Shown: positions 10,297-21,776, numbered from the stretch's first letter. The stretch is 64,000 nucleotides of DNA from Craspedostauros australis (GCA_026770025.1 JAMXDE010000005.1:1054001-1118000), one strand, 5' to 3'. A program made the numbers and translations. The notes: generated by a model from the letters alone, not told the origin.

Positions 10297-11386
10297 GTTG
10301 AAGTGAGCGAGACTATCAACGAAATCGTGCCAGCGTTCTTGCTCGCTCCAGGATGTCCAGGATGGATGCGTTTCCTTGCTTTCTTGCTTGCTTTCTTGCT
10401 TGCTTTCTTGCTTGCTTGTGTTCGCCGTTGCGGAAAACAGGATCGTTGCTCCTCCTTATCCTTCTCACTCTGATCTTGGTCTCCGTCTGATGCGGTCAAT
10501 GACTTTGCAGGTCAAGTGGAATCCTTTCTTGCTGGTCGATGAGTCCGCTGTTGCCTAACGCTCTTGATCTCCTTTGTGAGCACAGGCGGCCACAATGGCT
10601 CACTCGAGCGATGATTGATTACAGGTGTTCCTGTACCCAACACAGATGACGACGACGACACCACAGAGCAACACAACTGACAAGTCGCAGAGAAGAACAG
10701 TCGCAGGCACCAAGCAAGATGCCTCCACCACATCTTCTTTGGCGTTCTCCTTTGTCTTGGATTGGTCGTGTTGACTCGTGGCAACCTCGACAGAACACGA
10801 ACAAGAAGATTCAATCCCGCAAGGGTTATTGGAGTCCATTAAGTCGGTGATCGCCGAGGTGTCAACAAAACGAAACCTCACGCGGAACTCTTGGAAGGAT
10901 GCATCTTGCTGTGCTCCTGAACGAGAGGTGACGCACGCTCATGAAGTGCTGGGATGGAGATGGACGACTTGGACGAACATAGTAGTACGGGCATATAATA
11001 CCAGTACCAGGAAGAGTACCAAGCAATAGGCGCGCCATCCACTATTCCTGATTTAGTGTTCAAGCTGACATAGATTGGCGACGATTTGGTCGTGCTGCGT
11101 CGCCGCTTTGCGTGGTTGTAGCTGGTCATGACGTGCACTCACTGCAACCACCATCATCACTACCACCAGGCGATCGCGATTGCGCTGGCCAATCGCTTTG
11201 CAAATGGCTGTCGTGTCTCTCGGTCTTTCTTGCATTGCTTTCTTTTGATTTGGTTCAACTCGGCTCTCCCAGTGCGCTGCAGCGAAACACAACTGGAACC
11301 AGCTGTTCAGATAGAGAAAGACCACCTCTTCGTACCGATCTGATGCTCATCTATTGAGTATGGTAGAGCACTTGATAGCTGTGTCT
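10297..11386. other. Intergenic region upstream of the LRR gene
   Basis: No gene is supported. It holds the 5' flank of the LRR gene, including a CTTGCTTT-type repeat, and the 3' flank of the next minus-strand gene. Frames in it are short and on both strands. Confidence 0.4.
10376..10428. repeat. CTTGCTTT-type microsatellite
   Basis: Four to five imperfect copies of TTGCTTTCTTGC lie about 80 nt upstream of the LRR start, giving a pyrimidine-rich strand. Confidence 0.7.
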
Positions 11387-12043
11387 CTAGTAGCCCAACC
11401 ACTTGTCAAACTCTTCTGGCGACAGGCCTGTTCTGGCGATCAGCCGATCCACGACGGCTGTCTTCACATCATCCTCCGACACCAGCTTGCGGTCCATCAG
11501 CATCATTCCGTACTTGTACAGGTACGCGAACTCATCCCGAACCTCCTTCACGTCGAGATTGGCCTTGATGTCGAATTCCGTGGGCGTCAACGTGCCGGTC
11601 TCCGGCGCTTCGTCGTACCGCATGCCGCGCTCGATCATCAGCTCGTAAATTCGCAAGGCCATCACCTGCGCGTCCGACTTGGCCTCCAGCGCTGCCTCCA
11701 GGGCCGTCAGCTCCTTCGGTGCCTCCACGCCTTCTCCCAGGCACTTGGACATGGTGTCGATGAATTGTTCCGCCGACTCCCACATGCGTTCCTCCAACGA
11801 CAGCTCTGGCTTGGCCGGCATGGCGGAGGCAAAGTCGGAACCGAAGTCGGAGAACAGAGCCGTGCTTGCGGCGGACTGCATCAGCGACTGCGATGGAGCG
11901 AACGCCATCTTGGATGCCTGCGGCAAGACGCTCTGAACGTGTCCGCGTTCGCTGCTGATGGGATGTGCCACTTGGAACGCCGACGACGTGTCGGCGCAAA
12001 GCCAGGATGACACGAGAACGAGAGCTGCTGATGTGAATTTCAT
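11387..12043 (-). CDS. Plastid-targeted protein of unknown function
   Basis: A single exon of 218 residues. It begins with a short signal peptide (SAALVLVSSWLC) directly followed by TSSAF-QVA, matching the ASAFAP rule for stramenopile plastid import in which a bulky aromatic follows the cleavage site. A Ser/Ala-rich transit-like stretch continues to about residue 60. The mature part is acidic and helical (about 75-218). It has two conserved-looking blocks: QVMALRIYELMIERGMRYD, and a C-terminal block running from DEFAYLYKYGMMLM to LSPEEFDKWLGY at the very end. I do not recognise a named family. The composition suggests a soluble stromal or lumenal helical protein. Targeting is well supported; function is unknown. 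Confidence 0.75.
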   Translation of the reverse strand: MKFTSAALVLVSSWLCADTSSAFQVAHPISSERGHVQSVLPQASKMAFAPSQSLMQSAASTALFSDFGSDFASAMPAKPELSLEERMWESAEQFIDTMSKCLGEGVEAPKELTALEAALEAKSDAQVMALRIYELMIERGMRYDEAPETGTLTPTEFDIKANLDVKEVRDEFAYLYKYGMMLMDRKLVSEDDVKTAVVDRLIARTGLSPEEFDKWLGY

Positions 12044-12684
12044 GGTTGCTGGTTGCCAACAAGTGCAATAGATGGAATGGAATCGAATAATGTGACGGAT
12101 TGAGAAGGAATGCGTTTGTACGGTTGTGGCTCGCGCGGATGGAGTGGTTGATTGAACACAATGCGAGCGGATACGTCTCTTCGTTCGGAGGTCAGCGTGA
12201 AAGATGCAGATCCTTGTGCGTTGTCATCGTTGCAGTTTGTGTTTGTTCGTTCGTTGGTGTTGATGGTTTGTTCACGATCACGAATTGAAGTTTCGCCTCA
12301 CGTTTTGATACGACTTTCGTGCTCGACCAATCGGACTTCTTTCGGAGAAGTCAGTGAATAGCATGACGTCACAACCTGTACTTGGCACAAGACAAAAACA
12401 TAGCGGGATCAAACGGACAGAATGACAGACTCAACTTTGGATTTCCTGTTCGGCGTGAAAGCCTTCTTGTACAAACATCACGAAACCTCGCGTCAATCAA
12501 AGAACGCGTATTACATGCATTCGGCGGATGGCATGTGGTTTTCATTGTAGCTGCATGGTATTATACTAGCTATAGCTTGCTTTAGTTTGCTCGGCTGCGG
12601 CCTGGATTAATTCTGCGCGCATCAGGAACGCCTCTGAATGCGCCCCCAAACAAACTAGCTGTGTGTGCGTCTGTGTCTTCGTGT
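12044..12684. other. Intergenic region between plastid-protein and lipid-kinase genes
   Basis: It contains the promoter of the plastid-protein gene (minus strand) and the 3' flank of the lipid-kinase gene. I see no supported gene. There is a short A/T-rich patch near 12540-12600. Confidence 0.35.
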
Positions 12685-15600
12685 CTAGAATCTCTTCCCA
12701 AGAGAATGAATGGCATCCACTGCCATCCACATCTTGGAGGAGAGACTTTCATCAACCAGCCGTTCGATGTGCGATATGGCTTCCTCTGGTGTCAGACCAA
12801 GCTGGAGGCGCTCTCGCACACCCAGCACAGCAGTTTCGGTGCTTTGATTTAACGACACATCGTCGAGGCTCGCTGTCTCCAACGATCGGATCATGGACAG
12901 CAAGTGTCGCACGTTGGCCGGTCGCCGGAGGCTGAGGAATGCGGCGCAGGCCAAGGAAAGGAACATGGCAAAGTTGTCGCTGTCCCGGCCGCCCATCGCC
13001 TTCACCATGTCTTCTGTGATCCTCATCGGCAAGTACTTCTTCGGGTCGCTGCCGAGCATGAAGGAGTAGTCGCAATGGAAGAAGTGTCCCGTCTTGTGCA
13101 GCAAGAGGTTGTCGAGGTGCCGATCTCCGACACCCAGGATGTACGTGATGACGGTGTACCCGGCGCAGCTGCGCACGTACGTATCCATCACGCTGCGTCG
13201 GATCATGTACGGGTCATGGGGAGAATATGCCTCGGATCGAAGGAAGTCCTGGATGGGATTAGTGGACGAAGTGCTGCGGGACGATCCGCCGGACGAGCTT
13301 CCAATACGCTGCAGTGACTCGTACTTCGTGAGACCTGCCCTCGCAACCGATGATCGGGTGTCCTCCATGGAGGAAGAGTCTGACATGCGCTGGGCCTCCT
13401 CATGAACCTTCTTCTTTTGAAGTCCAAGCAAGGAGACAGAAAATGTTTGGCAGATCTCACTGAGCGGCACGCTGCCGGGCACCCATTCGATGAAACCCCG
13501 CTTGATGCCAACTGGGATGCAACCAAAGGTGAGGAGCTTCAGGTCCAAGCCGCACTCCAAGAGGATATTGTTGCACGATTCGAGCAGCTGGATGGCGAAG
13601 AACTCCTGTCGCAAGTCGTCGTTGTGCTTGTACAGAAGCGACCGTTTGCGGCAGCGGCTCTCGCCGCGTGGGGAGATGGCCTCGGTCGTGATGCGCATTT
13701 CCAGCTCCAGGATCTGCGCTCCAGTCTCGTGTGCGTCTGCGATTTCGCCTTGATCATCGAAGCCGTTGATGTGATCGGCAGGCCACAGCTGCGCAAAGCA
13801 TGACACCGTGCTGATAGCGTCGCTGGGTTGGCTTGCTTCGCCGTTGACTTCTGCTTGTTTCCAGATTGGTCCCATGTCGACCCATGCGAATCCCACCTCG
13901 TTGGCTCCCTGCTTGCGGTTTGGATTCTGATTGTTAATTGGAGAATGACCCAGACCGAGTCCACGCGTGCTGCTTTCCAGGCTGATGCTGAGGTCGTTGA
14001 CCTTGCCGCCTGTGGCGTTGGATGGCTTGCACTCGGACACTCGCAACGCCAAGGTTTGCGGTGGACCCCAGCTCGATCGCGTGTCAAAGGTTAACACGTT
14101 CTTGTCATCCCAACCATGACGGAAGACGGACGACATGCCCGTCGATACACTGCGACCAGACTTGACGACGGCACCAGATACAGCTCCGTGGCATACGAAG
14201 GATGAGAGGTCGGAATCGTTGGTTGCGGACGCATCCGTAGGTTGTTGTGGTTGTTGTTGCGGCTGCTGCATGGTTTGCGAATTGGATCGTCGGAGGGACA
14301 CCAATTCAACCTTCGTTCGATACAGCTTCTCGGAGCCGAAGATCTTCGAACTGATGTTGTTGTTGCGTGTACTTGGACTCGCGGCTTCGTTGTACGATGA
14401 TCCTTGGTCGGTCCCGTCCTGGATCTGTTCATTGCAATCAAATGTCAACAGCATGGGAACGTGCGCGCTGGGCAAGATGTAGCACTCTTGTGTGTTCAGT
14501 CCGCTCAAAAGTTCTGCCGATGGCATGGGACTGTACATCGGGAGCATCTTGTCAAGCTTGGACAGGCGCTTGCGAAGCTCCTGCGTGAGCTGCGCCAACG
14601 CGGTGCCCTTCTTCGCACTCCACGGTTGCAATGCCCATTCCGTCAGCTTTTGGCTGATGGATGGAAAGAGAGAACCTTCCAGATCCATGCAGATGGCGTC
14701 CATTTCCCGCAGGAATGACTTCATGTTGGTGTACAGCTCGTGGCTGGATGGACCGGAGATCATGGCCGGTGTTGCCACCATGCTCGGAATTCTGGTCATG
14801 GATGGCCGTGCCCTTCGCGGCGGTGTTCGTACTATTGCTTGAGTCGGTGCGCTTGTTTCCACCTGCTGCTGGTGTTCGCCAGATGCCTGCGTCGATGGCA
14901 ACGGCAACGCGTGCGTTTCCGGCTTTGTGGAGGAGGTCTCCATAGTGGTGATGGATGCGACGGTGGAGACTGTGGACGGATCACCGCTTTTGTGCGCTTT
15001 GCGTTGCTTGGACCCTTTCTTCTTTTTGTTGCGAAGGAACTTGAAGAAACGCCGGCGGGTGGTTGGTTTTGGCAGTGTCACAGGAGCCGTATCAGGCTTG
15101 GTGCTCTTCCCACCGTGTGTTGGTGGTTTGTTGGATTTCTTAGGAGATGACATGCTCTCCTGATTGATGTCCGCGGTTTCGTCTTTGTCGTCTGTGGTCT
15201 GCACATCCATGGCGGATGAGTCGTCTATCTGGGAAGCTCCGTCGCTCCGAGTGTTCAGAATGGATGTGACGGAACGCGCAATGGACATGTCTTGGGACAG
15301 GCCAGCGTCCGATGCAACGCCCGAGTCCGGTTGGCGCGTCATTGTTGGGGACTTGGATGTCTTCGTACGAAGCAGATGCGCCACCTGCTGCGTGAGATAT
15401 TGCAGGTCCGTGAAGGAACTGGCGACCAGCTCGATGCGACGTGCCAAACGCAGATCGTGCTTCGCGATGGAGAGCAGCGCCGATGTGATTGGTTTGGATG
15501 CGACAGACTGTGACGTAGGCAACAATCTGCCTGTGGATCTCACGAGGACATCGCACTTCATGTCTTCCAAAGTATTGCCGCCTCCGATGCGGGTCGGAAT

Positions 15601-17652
15601 GGGAGGACCATCGCGTTCGTCCTGACAGCAGCACAAGAATTGGAGCAGGAAGGTATCCACGAGTTCTGCCGCACGGTGCGGATCCGCCCTCATGAGTCTG
15701 CGCAACGAATGCTGCGTGCACTGCGTACCGTGTGAGGCGCTGATGTGTCCCAAATGCTGCTCGTCAAATCTGGCATGGAAGTACCTGGCGCAGTACTGCA
15801 GGCACTGAAGTGGCGACCAGTCGACGAGGAATGTTTCGTTGGGCGGGCATGGTCGAAACTCACGGCAGTCCTGCGTGTGGACGTTCTTGGGGTTGATCGC
15901 CACGAGTTCACCTGCAGCGATGCGGGATGCAAGGATCGCCACCGTGTCGTGCTTCTTTGGCGACGCGGGCTTGGTGGGTCTTGACTTGCCGAAGAATGAA
16001 TGGAATCGGACCTCGACTCCATCGTGAGACGCTGCGACACTGGGACGTCCCCGCCGGTTGGTCGCTGCCCTTCCCGTCACGCTGGCATTGGCTGACTTCT
16101 TGGGACTGGTCTTCTTGTCCTGCTGCCGTTCGAAGTGACCGGAGCGTGCCTCGGGAGGAGGCAAGCACAACTGCAAGCGGATAGGATTGGCGGTGTCGCC
16201 ACGTGCATTGCGCAGCTCCGTGGCGCATACCACATGATCGAGGTTGTCCTTGAAGAAGGTCTTCCCGTTGATGGCAGCAACCAAGGATCCTCGTTGCACC
16301 CCAGCCGCTGAGCTGCTGCCCTGAGATCGTTTGATGAGAGCGAATGCTCCGCACGGTGCCCACTCAATGCCATACGGTGGATGGCAAAGGAAGGTGACCT
16401 TGTGCATGTTGCCTTGGCGGATGAAGGTCATGCAGATCGGCTTTTGGATGACCGTGGCCGACTTCTTGTCGTCGCTGGTGGAGGCGAAGATGCCCTCGTA
16501 CTGCCAGAGGCGTTCCAGAGCCTGACGTGAAGACTCCGCCAGCAGGGACATGCCGTTGATGCTGACAAGGACACTGTCGATCTGCACTCCCGCGCACCAT
16601 GCCTCCGAGTTGGGCACGACGCCTCTGACGTATACTCCGAGTGAAAGCCTCGACAGCGTGATCCCCAGCTTGTCTGATCCATTCTGCACCGGAGGCACCG
16701 TCACGCCGTAGCTCTTGTATGTTGATATCCTTGCCAACCCGATCCCACGTTCCACTGAATCAGGTCGCTGCTGCGCTGGTGCCGGTGTTGATGGTGATGC
16801 TGGCGCTATCGATCGCTGCGATTGCTGCCGAGGTGTGTACGGTTGCGATGATTGTTCATCATTTGCATGGTGCAGATGGGTGGAGCTGGCAGTGCCGTCA
16901 CTGCCATAGTTTCCACTGTCGCTTGCATCATCAATTCCATCATACACGCTGGACACAGCGTCGCTGGTGTTGGTACCAGTACCAGTACCAGTACCAGTAC
17001 GAGTACCAGTACCAGTACCAGTAGCAATACTAGCGGCAGCATCAGTTGCAGGATACCCACGGACGTTGTCAAGGCGTGCCTCGCAAGGACCGTTCGGATA
17101 GTTTGGACCAAAGACCGCCGCGATCCACTCTCGTTTCACATGTTCTCGGAACGCTGTTTGTTCATCGACATCTATCCTGCCACTTTCATTGCCAGTGTTG
17201 ACATTGTTGACATTGTCGACATCGCTATCGCTGAGACGGTTTGCAAGATGCTGTGGTGATGTGACGAGTGAGTGTTGCGTGAAGAAGTTGGAGCTGTTGG
17301 TGCTGGCATCGCCGAAGTCGCTGAGGTTGCTCGGATTGGTTGCAATGGTGACAGTCTCTTCTGCTGTCATCTCCGTGAAATGGCCGGAGTCTGCCCTGGA
17401 GGCAAAGTCGTCGTCCTTGAGTTGCTTTCCTTCGTTGTTGTTGGTGGTGTTGGCGTCGTAGTTCTCCGTGTGTTCCTCGTCGAAGGATCCCTGCTGATAG
17501 ACGCAGCGGATGGCGTGCTTGACGGGCGGAGTCTCGAGGATGCGATCGGTGGAATCGACCAGCACCCTTTCTCTCCAAGTCAAGTCCTCCCGCGGTTTCT
17601 TCTTGAGATGCCTCGACGAGTAGTACGTGATTGCTGCTGCCGTGAGTAACAT
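12685..17652 (-). CDS. PDZ-PDZ class III phosphatidylinositol 3-kinase (VPS34-type)
   Basis: A single frame of 1655 residues, almost twice the length of ordinary VPS34. A short hydrophobic N-terminus (LLTAAAITYY) followed by basic residues could anchor it. A Thr-Gly repeat lies near 207-226. Two PDZ-like domains follow: about 310-390 (LGITLSR, GVYVRGVVPNSEAWCAGVQ, SVLVSING) and 400-500 (YGIEWAP, AAGVQRGSLVAAINGKTFF). A PI3K accessory (helical) region covers about 570-690. The kinase core has KHNDDLRQ (about 1337), FIEWVPGS, the catalytic loop GVGDRHLDNLL (about 1510), the Mg-binding Asp in HCDYSFMLG, and a VPS34-like C-terminal helix. Family members make PI3P for endosomes and autophagy. Odd features: DFG reads DYS, about 250 residues are inserted in the N-lobe, and no C2 domain is obvious. 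Confidence 0.85.
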   Translation of the reverse strand: MLLTAAAITYYSSRHLKKKPREDLTWRERVLVDSTDRILETPPVKHAIRCVYQQGSFDEEHTENYDANTTNNNEGKQLKDDDFASRADSGHFTEMTAEETVTIATNPSNLSDFGDASTNSSNFFTQHSLVTSPQHLANRLSDSDVDNVNNVNTGNESGRIDVDEQTAFREHVKREWIAAVFGPNYPNGPCEARLDNVRGYPATDAAASIATGTGTGTRTGTGTGTGTNTSDAVSSVYDGIDDASDSGNYGSDGTASSTHLHHANDEQSSQPYTPRQQSQRSIAPASPSTPAPAQQRPDSVERGIGLARISTYKSYGVTVPPVQNGSDKLGITLSRLSLGVYVRGVVPNSEAWCAGVQIDSVLVSINGMSLLAESSRQALERLWQYEGIFASTSDDKKSATVIQKPICMTFIRQGNMHKVTFLCHPPYGIEWAPCGAFALIKRSQGSSSAAGVQRGSLVAAINGKTFFKDNLDHVVCATELRNARGDTANPIRLQLCLPPPEARSGHFERQQDKKTSPKKSANASVTGRAATNRRGRPSVAASHDGVEVRFHSFFGKSRPTKPASPKKHDTVAILASRIAAGELVAINPKNVHTQDCREFRPCPPNETFLVDWSPLQCLQYCARYFHARFDEQHLGHISASHGTQCTQHSLRRLMRADPHRAAELVDTFLLQFLCCCQDERDGPPIPTRIGGGNTLEDMKCDVLVRSTGRLLPTSQSVASKPITSALLSIAKHDLRLARRIELVASSFTDLQYLTQQVAHLLRTKTSKSPTMTRQPDSGVASDAGLSQDMSIARSVTSILNTRSDGASQIDDSSAMDVQTTDDKDETADINQESMSSPKKSNKPPTHGGKSTKPDTAPVTLPKPTTRRRFFKFLRNKKKKGSKQRKAHKSGDPSTVSTVASITTMETSSTKPETHALPLPSTQASGEHQQQVETSAPTQAIVRTPPRRARPSMTRIPSMVATPAMISGPSSHELYTNMKSFLREMDAICMDLEGSLFPSISQKLTEWALQPWSAKKGTALAQLTQELRKRLSKLDKMLPMYSPMPSAELLSGLNTQECYILPSAHVPMLLTFDCNEQIQDGTDQGSSYNEAASPSTRNNNISSKIFGSEKLYRTKVELVSLRRSNSQTMQQPQQQPQQPTDASATNDSDLSSFVCHGAVSGAVVKSGRSVSTGMSSVFRHGWDDKNVLTFDTRSSWGPPQTLALRVSECKPSNATGGKVNDLSISLESSTRGLGLGHSPINNQNPNRKQGANEVGFAWVDMGPIWKQAEVNGEASQPSDAISTVSCFAQLWPADHINGFDDQGEIADAHETGAQILELEMRITTEAISPRGESRCRKRSLLYKHNDDLRQEFFAIQLLESCNNILLECGLDLKLLTFGCIPVGIKRGFIEWVPGSVPLSEICQTFSVSLLGLQKKKVHEEAQRMSDSSSMEDTRSSVARAGLTKYESLQRIGSSSGGSSRSTSSTNPIQDFLRSEAYSPHDPYMIRRSVMDTYVRSCAGYTVITYILGVGDRHLDNLLLHKTGHFFHCDYSFMLGSDPKKYLPMRITEDMVKAMGGRDSDNFAMFLSLACAAFLSLRRPANVRHLLSMIRSLETASLDDVSLNQSTETAVLGVRERLQLGLTPEEAISHIERLVDESLSSKMWMAVDAIHSLGKRF
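16974..17024. repeat. ACCAGT hexanucleotide repeat in coding sequence
   Basis: About eight copies of ACCAGT, read on the minus strand as alternating Gly-Thr codons, lie in the N-terminal spacer of the lipid kinase. The unit is a multiple of three, so length changes would keep frame. Confidence 0.8.
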
Positions 17653-19720
17653 GCAAGGCTTGCCTCGATCGAATCAGCTGCTTCCGCTGTTCTTCACGTT
17701 TGTCGAATCTCGCAGCTGTGATTTGCGACAATCTCAATGGAGTATTTCAATGGACTGTTGAATGGTGTATCGATTGGTGTATCGAATGGTGTATCGAGCA
17801 AGTCTCTCACACTCCAATGCGCCAGTGCTGTGATGCTCCAATACCGATGTCAGCGTCGTGCTCTCTTGTGCGAGTAGTCGGATGCCCTCTTCTCCTCTCA
17901 TCCAGCAATCAGCTCTGGCTTCAATGTTGATGCTACTGTTGTTGACGATACTGTCCGCGGTTCCAAATGTTCGATGGTCGATTCCTCAACCAGATGGTGT
18001 TGTTGCTGATCATCCACGAAGGGAGCCAAAGGCGAAGACGTCCACGCTGATCTTGAGATTGGTAGAGTGCGAGTGTGGAAGCCTGGGAGCGTGCCTTTGT
18101 GATGTGCACAAGTGTGCTTTGCTCTGTCCGAGTACCGTCTGTTGTTCATGTGTCACGCTGTGACTTGTTGCTCTCTACCACGAGTACTACCTATGCTCCT
18201 GTGCACTTGCTCACTTGCACCGTCTCTGGTTCTGCAGAAATTTCGGTTGTTGCGTTTGTTGTCCTTTTCGTGATTCTTCTGTTTGCCGCCCGTGATTTTT
18301 GCCGTTGCCGTTTGTCGTTGTTGTCACGGCTGGCTCTCCACACAAGACAGCACAACCGAAATCAGACCACCGGCAAGTTCCAAAAACCTGGTGTAACCGT
18401 CATGTAACGTCTTTCAACAGCGCGAGACAAGAATGAACCATGTGGGATGGTATCTCGCCACAAACTTGTGCTCCTCATCCCAACCGAGTTCACAAAATGT
18501 GTCGTCTTTGAATCGTGCTCCCGCAGAAAACAATGCGCTATTGACGATGCACAGTGATTTGCAGAACACCCTCAGCGTGCTCACCACACTGTTGACTCAA
18601 AGAATCGTCTTCCGAGAAAAGTGATGACAAAGACAACATGTGGAGTATAGTTGCACTCTCTGTTGTTGGAGTCGTTACAACTCTACTCTCGAATACTATG
18701 TAGTCGTGTAGTACTCATGGACGACATCATATCATCATTTGCTTCCCTTCTTGGCACATCCGATTTGGTCGTCGCTGCGAGATAAACTTCACTTCGATTG
18801 CATGTGCCTGCCATGCCCATACCGATTGACACAAGAATGAATACGAGTGCTATTGGGGGAGTTCGCGGACAACCACACCAACATGCCGATTTCCTTCTTC
18901 GTGATTGCATCTTGGAGGATGGGTCTTGATAGCATCTTGTCCAGTTCGCCCCGCTCCGATGAGCCCGCCAAATTCGGCTCGTCACAAAACTGGACAGAAC
19001 AACAGACGTCCGACAACTGTCACACAACACAACGGTTCCCACGGAAGAACAGTGTCCGAATCTTCAGAAACAGCGCAGATTGTGATTGTTCGTCAATATG
19101 TCCGTTTGATTTGAGTCCTGCGAAATAAGTGCCATCACACGATTCAGCCTGTCAACATTCCCACCGAAACGGTTAAATTTTCGTCGATTTGCACAAGACG
19201 ACACGACACAAAACATCATTGTCAGGATGCGCGGCGACACGTTCGCCATCACCATCATTGGTATTCGTGTTGTTGCAGGTGTTGGTGCCGTCGGAGAGAG
19301 TGATCGCAATCTTGTGACAGAACGCAAGGAAACCAATGCGGCAGATGATCGGACGGAAGCCTTCTTGATGAATCCAACGGTAAGAACATCGACACCATCC
19401 ACAACACCAACAACACCAACAGCGCCGCAACCATCATTCACAAACATCGAGTTACCCCAACACGTGCATCAGCATCATCCACTATCCGCACACATCCACA
19501 TCTGCATCCACATCAACGAAGTGGGGCATCAGAATACTCGCAGTACCTCCGTGCATAGTAGTAGACTACTCGAAACGAGAACACAAATAGAGCCGTTGAG
19601 CTTCTCTGGTTGCTCTGCAGTACCCCAACTCCACCACACCATCTCATCCCATCTCATCCTCGTACTAGACAACCCAGCACAACGCAGCGCAACAAGACTT
19701 CGACCACACACTTTACCACC
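17653..19720. other. Divergent intergenic region of about 2 kb
   Basis: It separates the lipid kinase (minus) from the PH-like protein gene (plus) and should carry both promoters. Near 17735-17800 a short motif (tgGTGTATCGA type) is repeated four times. A plus-strand frame of 170 residues (19227-19739) overlaps the next start; I do not consider it a gene because its second half is 5'-UTR-like low complexity. Confidence 0.4.
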
Positions 19721-21776
19721 ATGGCGTTCAAGTTCCTGAAGAAGTCAAAGAAGAACAAGTCCTCTACGGCGGTGACCACAACCAAAGGTGGCAACTCGGA
19801 CCTGAAGAAGAAACAGCAAAAGCAGACGCAGAAGCCGAAATCGAATGGGAAAAGGAAGGTGGTTGCTGGACAACAAAGCCAGGGAAGGGTTGGAAAGGAC
19901 GGCGTCAATCACAGCGCAACGGCCACAGCCACAGCCACAGCAGAAGCCTCCACATCGATCACAACTGCAAACGCACCCGCATCGCCAGCCCTCGTCAACC
20001 TGAACGATGTCACTGTCGTATCATCTCACACGGATGGAGGAGTACAGGAAGAGTCGGATCTGGGTTTGGAAGTGGTGCTTGGCCACATCGGTCAGCTGCA
20101 AGTCGAAGTGCCCACAAATGATCCTGTCGACCCCGATCTCGTCACGCCGGTCGCTGCGGCCGGAAGCTACGCATTCGGTGCCAAGAAGGCCGCAGCATTG
20201 GTCAACACCGGCGCGACCGCGGCCATGACGCCGGACTCGGATCAGTCTCCAGATCAATACGAGTATGAGCAGCAGCAGCAGCATCGTCGTGATGCAGAAA
20301 GGGACCGCGAGGACTTTGACGATGACGGATACGATGATGAGTACGATGACTACGACGACGATTACGATGATGAGTACGGCTACGATGACTACAATGGCAT
20401 GGAGGATGCGCTGTCTCCGCAGGCACGCGATGATCTCACCCACGGCCGGGCCCTTGGATCCACCGTCAACACCACATCGCCACCGAGCGCAGGCACGGCG
20501 AATTCGCAAACGCCCTTCGATGAAAGAGCGGACAAGATGAGAGCAGCCGCAGGCGTCTCGCCACCGGAATTGAAGGCGGAGGCATACGGCGATGTCCTCA
20601 CGCCAACAATACGAAACAGCGAGGAACGCGTCGATACGGATGCTGTGAGCGTCAACATCAACGTCAACACGTACACCCATTCGAAGGCCATCGACAGAGC
20701 CAGTCCGGAACAAGTGTCCAAGCGCTTGCTGGATGCCTTTGCATGTCAGACAGACAGCACCTGCGGTGGCGATGATGGCTTCGTCGCCCAACGTGTGCTC
20801 CCGATACTGCCCCAAGCGTGCATCCCGGAGCATTTCCAACAACAGATTTACGACAATGACGTCTTGGAAGATGTCGAGCCTGATGACGACGCTCGCATCT
20901 TTTCCAACCAGTTCGCTGGCAAATTCTTGGATGTAAGTGCCATGAACAGGGGGCATCAGAGTACGATGCAGTCGATGCCGCAATACGTATATCAGCAATG
21001 CTCGCACAAACGAGCACGATAGCATGCTGCATGAAAGAAGTTGATACATGCACTGCGTTGGCCATCTTTTGCAATCTCGCAACTGGATACAACTGGACGC
21101 CTTTGCACCATCCATCCCCTGTCGTAACTCCACTCACCCACCCTTTTCACTTGCCCTGCTGCCGTTCAAATCACATTTCTACACCATGATACCATCACGC
21201 AATACTCACTTACTGCACGTTTCTTTTTTCGAATCCCAGGAGCTTCTGAACGTTGGAACCCCTCTCATCTACCACCATCAACAAGAGGAAGCTGACGCAA
21301 GTTGGGTGGGACGGAGTGTCACGCTCGTCCTGCGCCCAGGTGTGGTCACGGCGTTGCACGTCGAGCAGCCTTGCTTCGAATGGACCAGCATGGGCGCTGG
21401 CAGATCCGGCGAAATCCTCACCAAGTCCGTCAACCTCATGGACATCCACACTGCCACAAGTGCCACGGAGAATCCCGAATCGGAAGAGGCATTCAGTGAT
21501 GGCAACGGCATAGACGGAGACGAGCCGCTCTGCTTCAGCACTGTCACAGCGAAGGACGGCGATGTGCATCTGTTCGAATCGATCACGCCAGAACAAAGCG
21601 AACGATTGGTGCATGGAATCAAGAATTTGACTGCGCGATATGCTCGGCTGATTGCGGCCGGGGATCCGCAGGTTCTGTCCGATTTCTACAACAACAACAC
21701 GGTGGAATCTGCAGGCAGCAAACTTACACCAGAGCTCGCTCTGCTGCGTGTCTGTCATGCATTCATGGATCATTAG
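19721..21776 (+). CDS. Acidic linker protein with C-terminal PH-like domain
   Basis: Two exons, 19721-20932 and 21240-21776, joined at phase 0 by a GTAAGT...CAG intron of 307 nt, give 582 residues. The start is in a strong context (caccATGG). The N-terminus is Lys-rich (FKFLKKSKKNK) and could bind nucleic acid or acidic membrane. The centre has a dense Asp/Tyr run (about 204-225). The second exon resembles a PH-type domain: SVTLVLRPGVVTALHV, CFEWTSMG, CFSTVTAKDGDVHLFESIT, then the amphipathic helix EQSERLVHGIKNLTARYARLI. PH-like domains bind phosphoinositides or proteins; a role near the membrane is inferred. I recognise no orthologue by name. Confidence 0.7.

Noticed and set aside
20021-21133. 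Minus-strand frame of 370 codons
   Set aside because: It is antisense to the acidic PH-like gene and includes its intron; its Val/Ile-rich run is the complement of the Asp/Tyr repeat.
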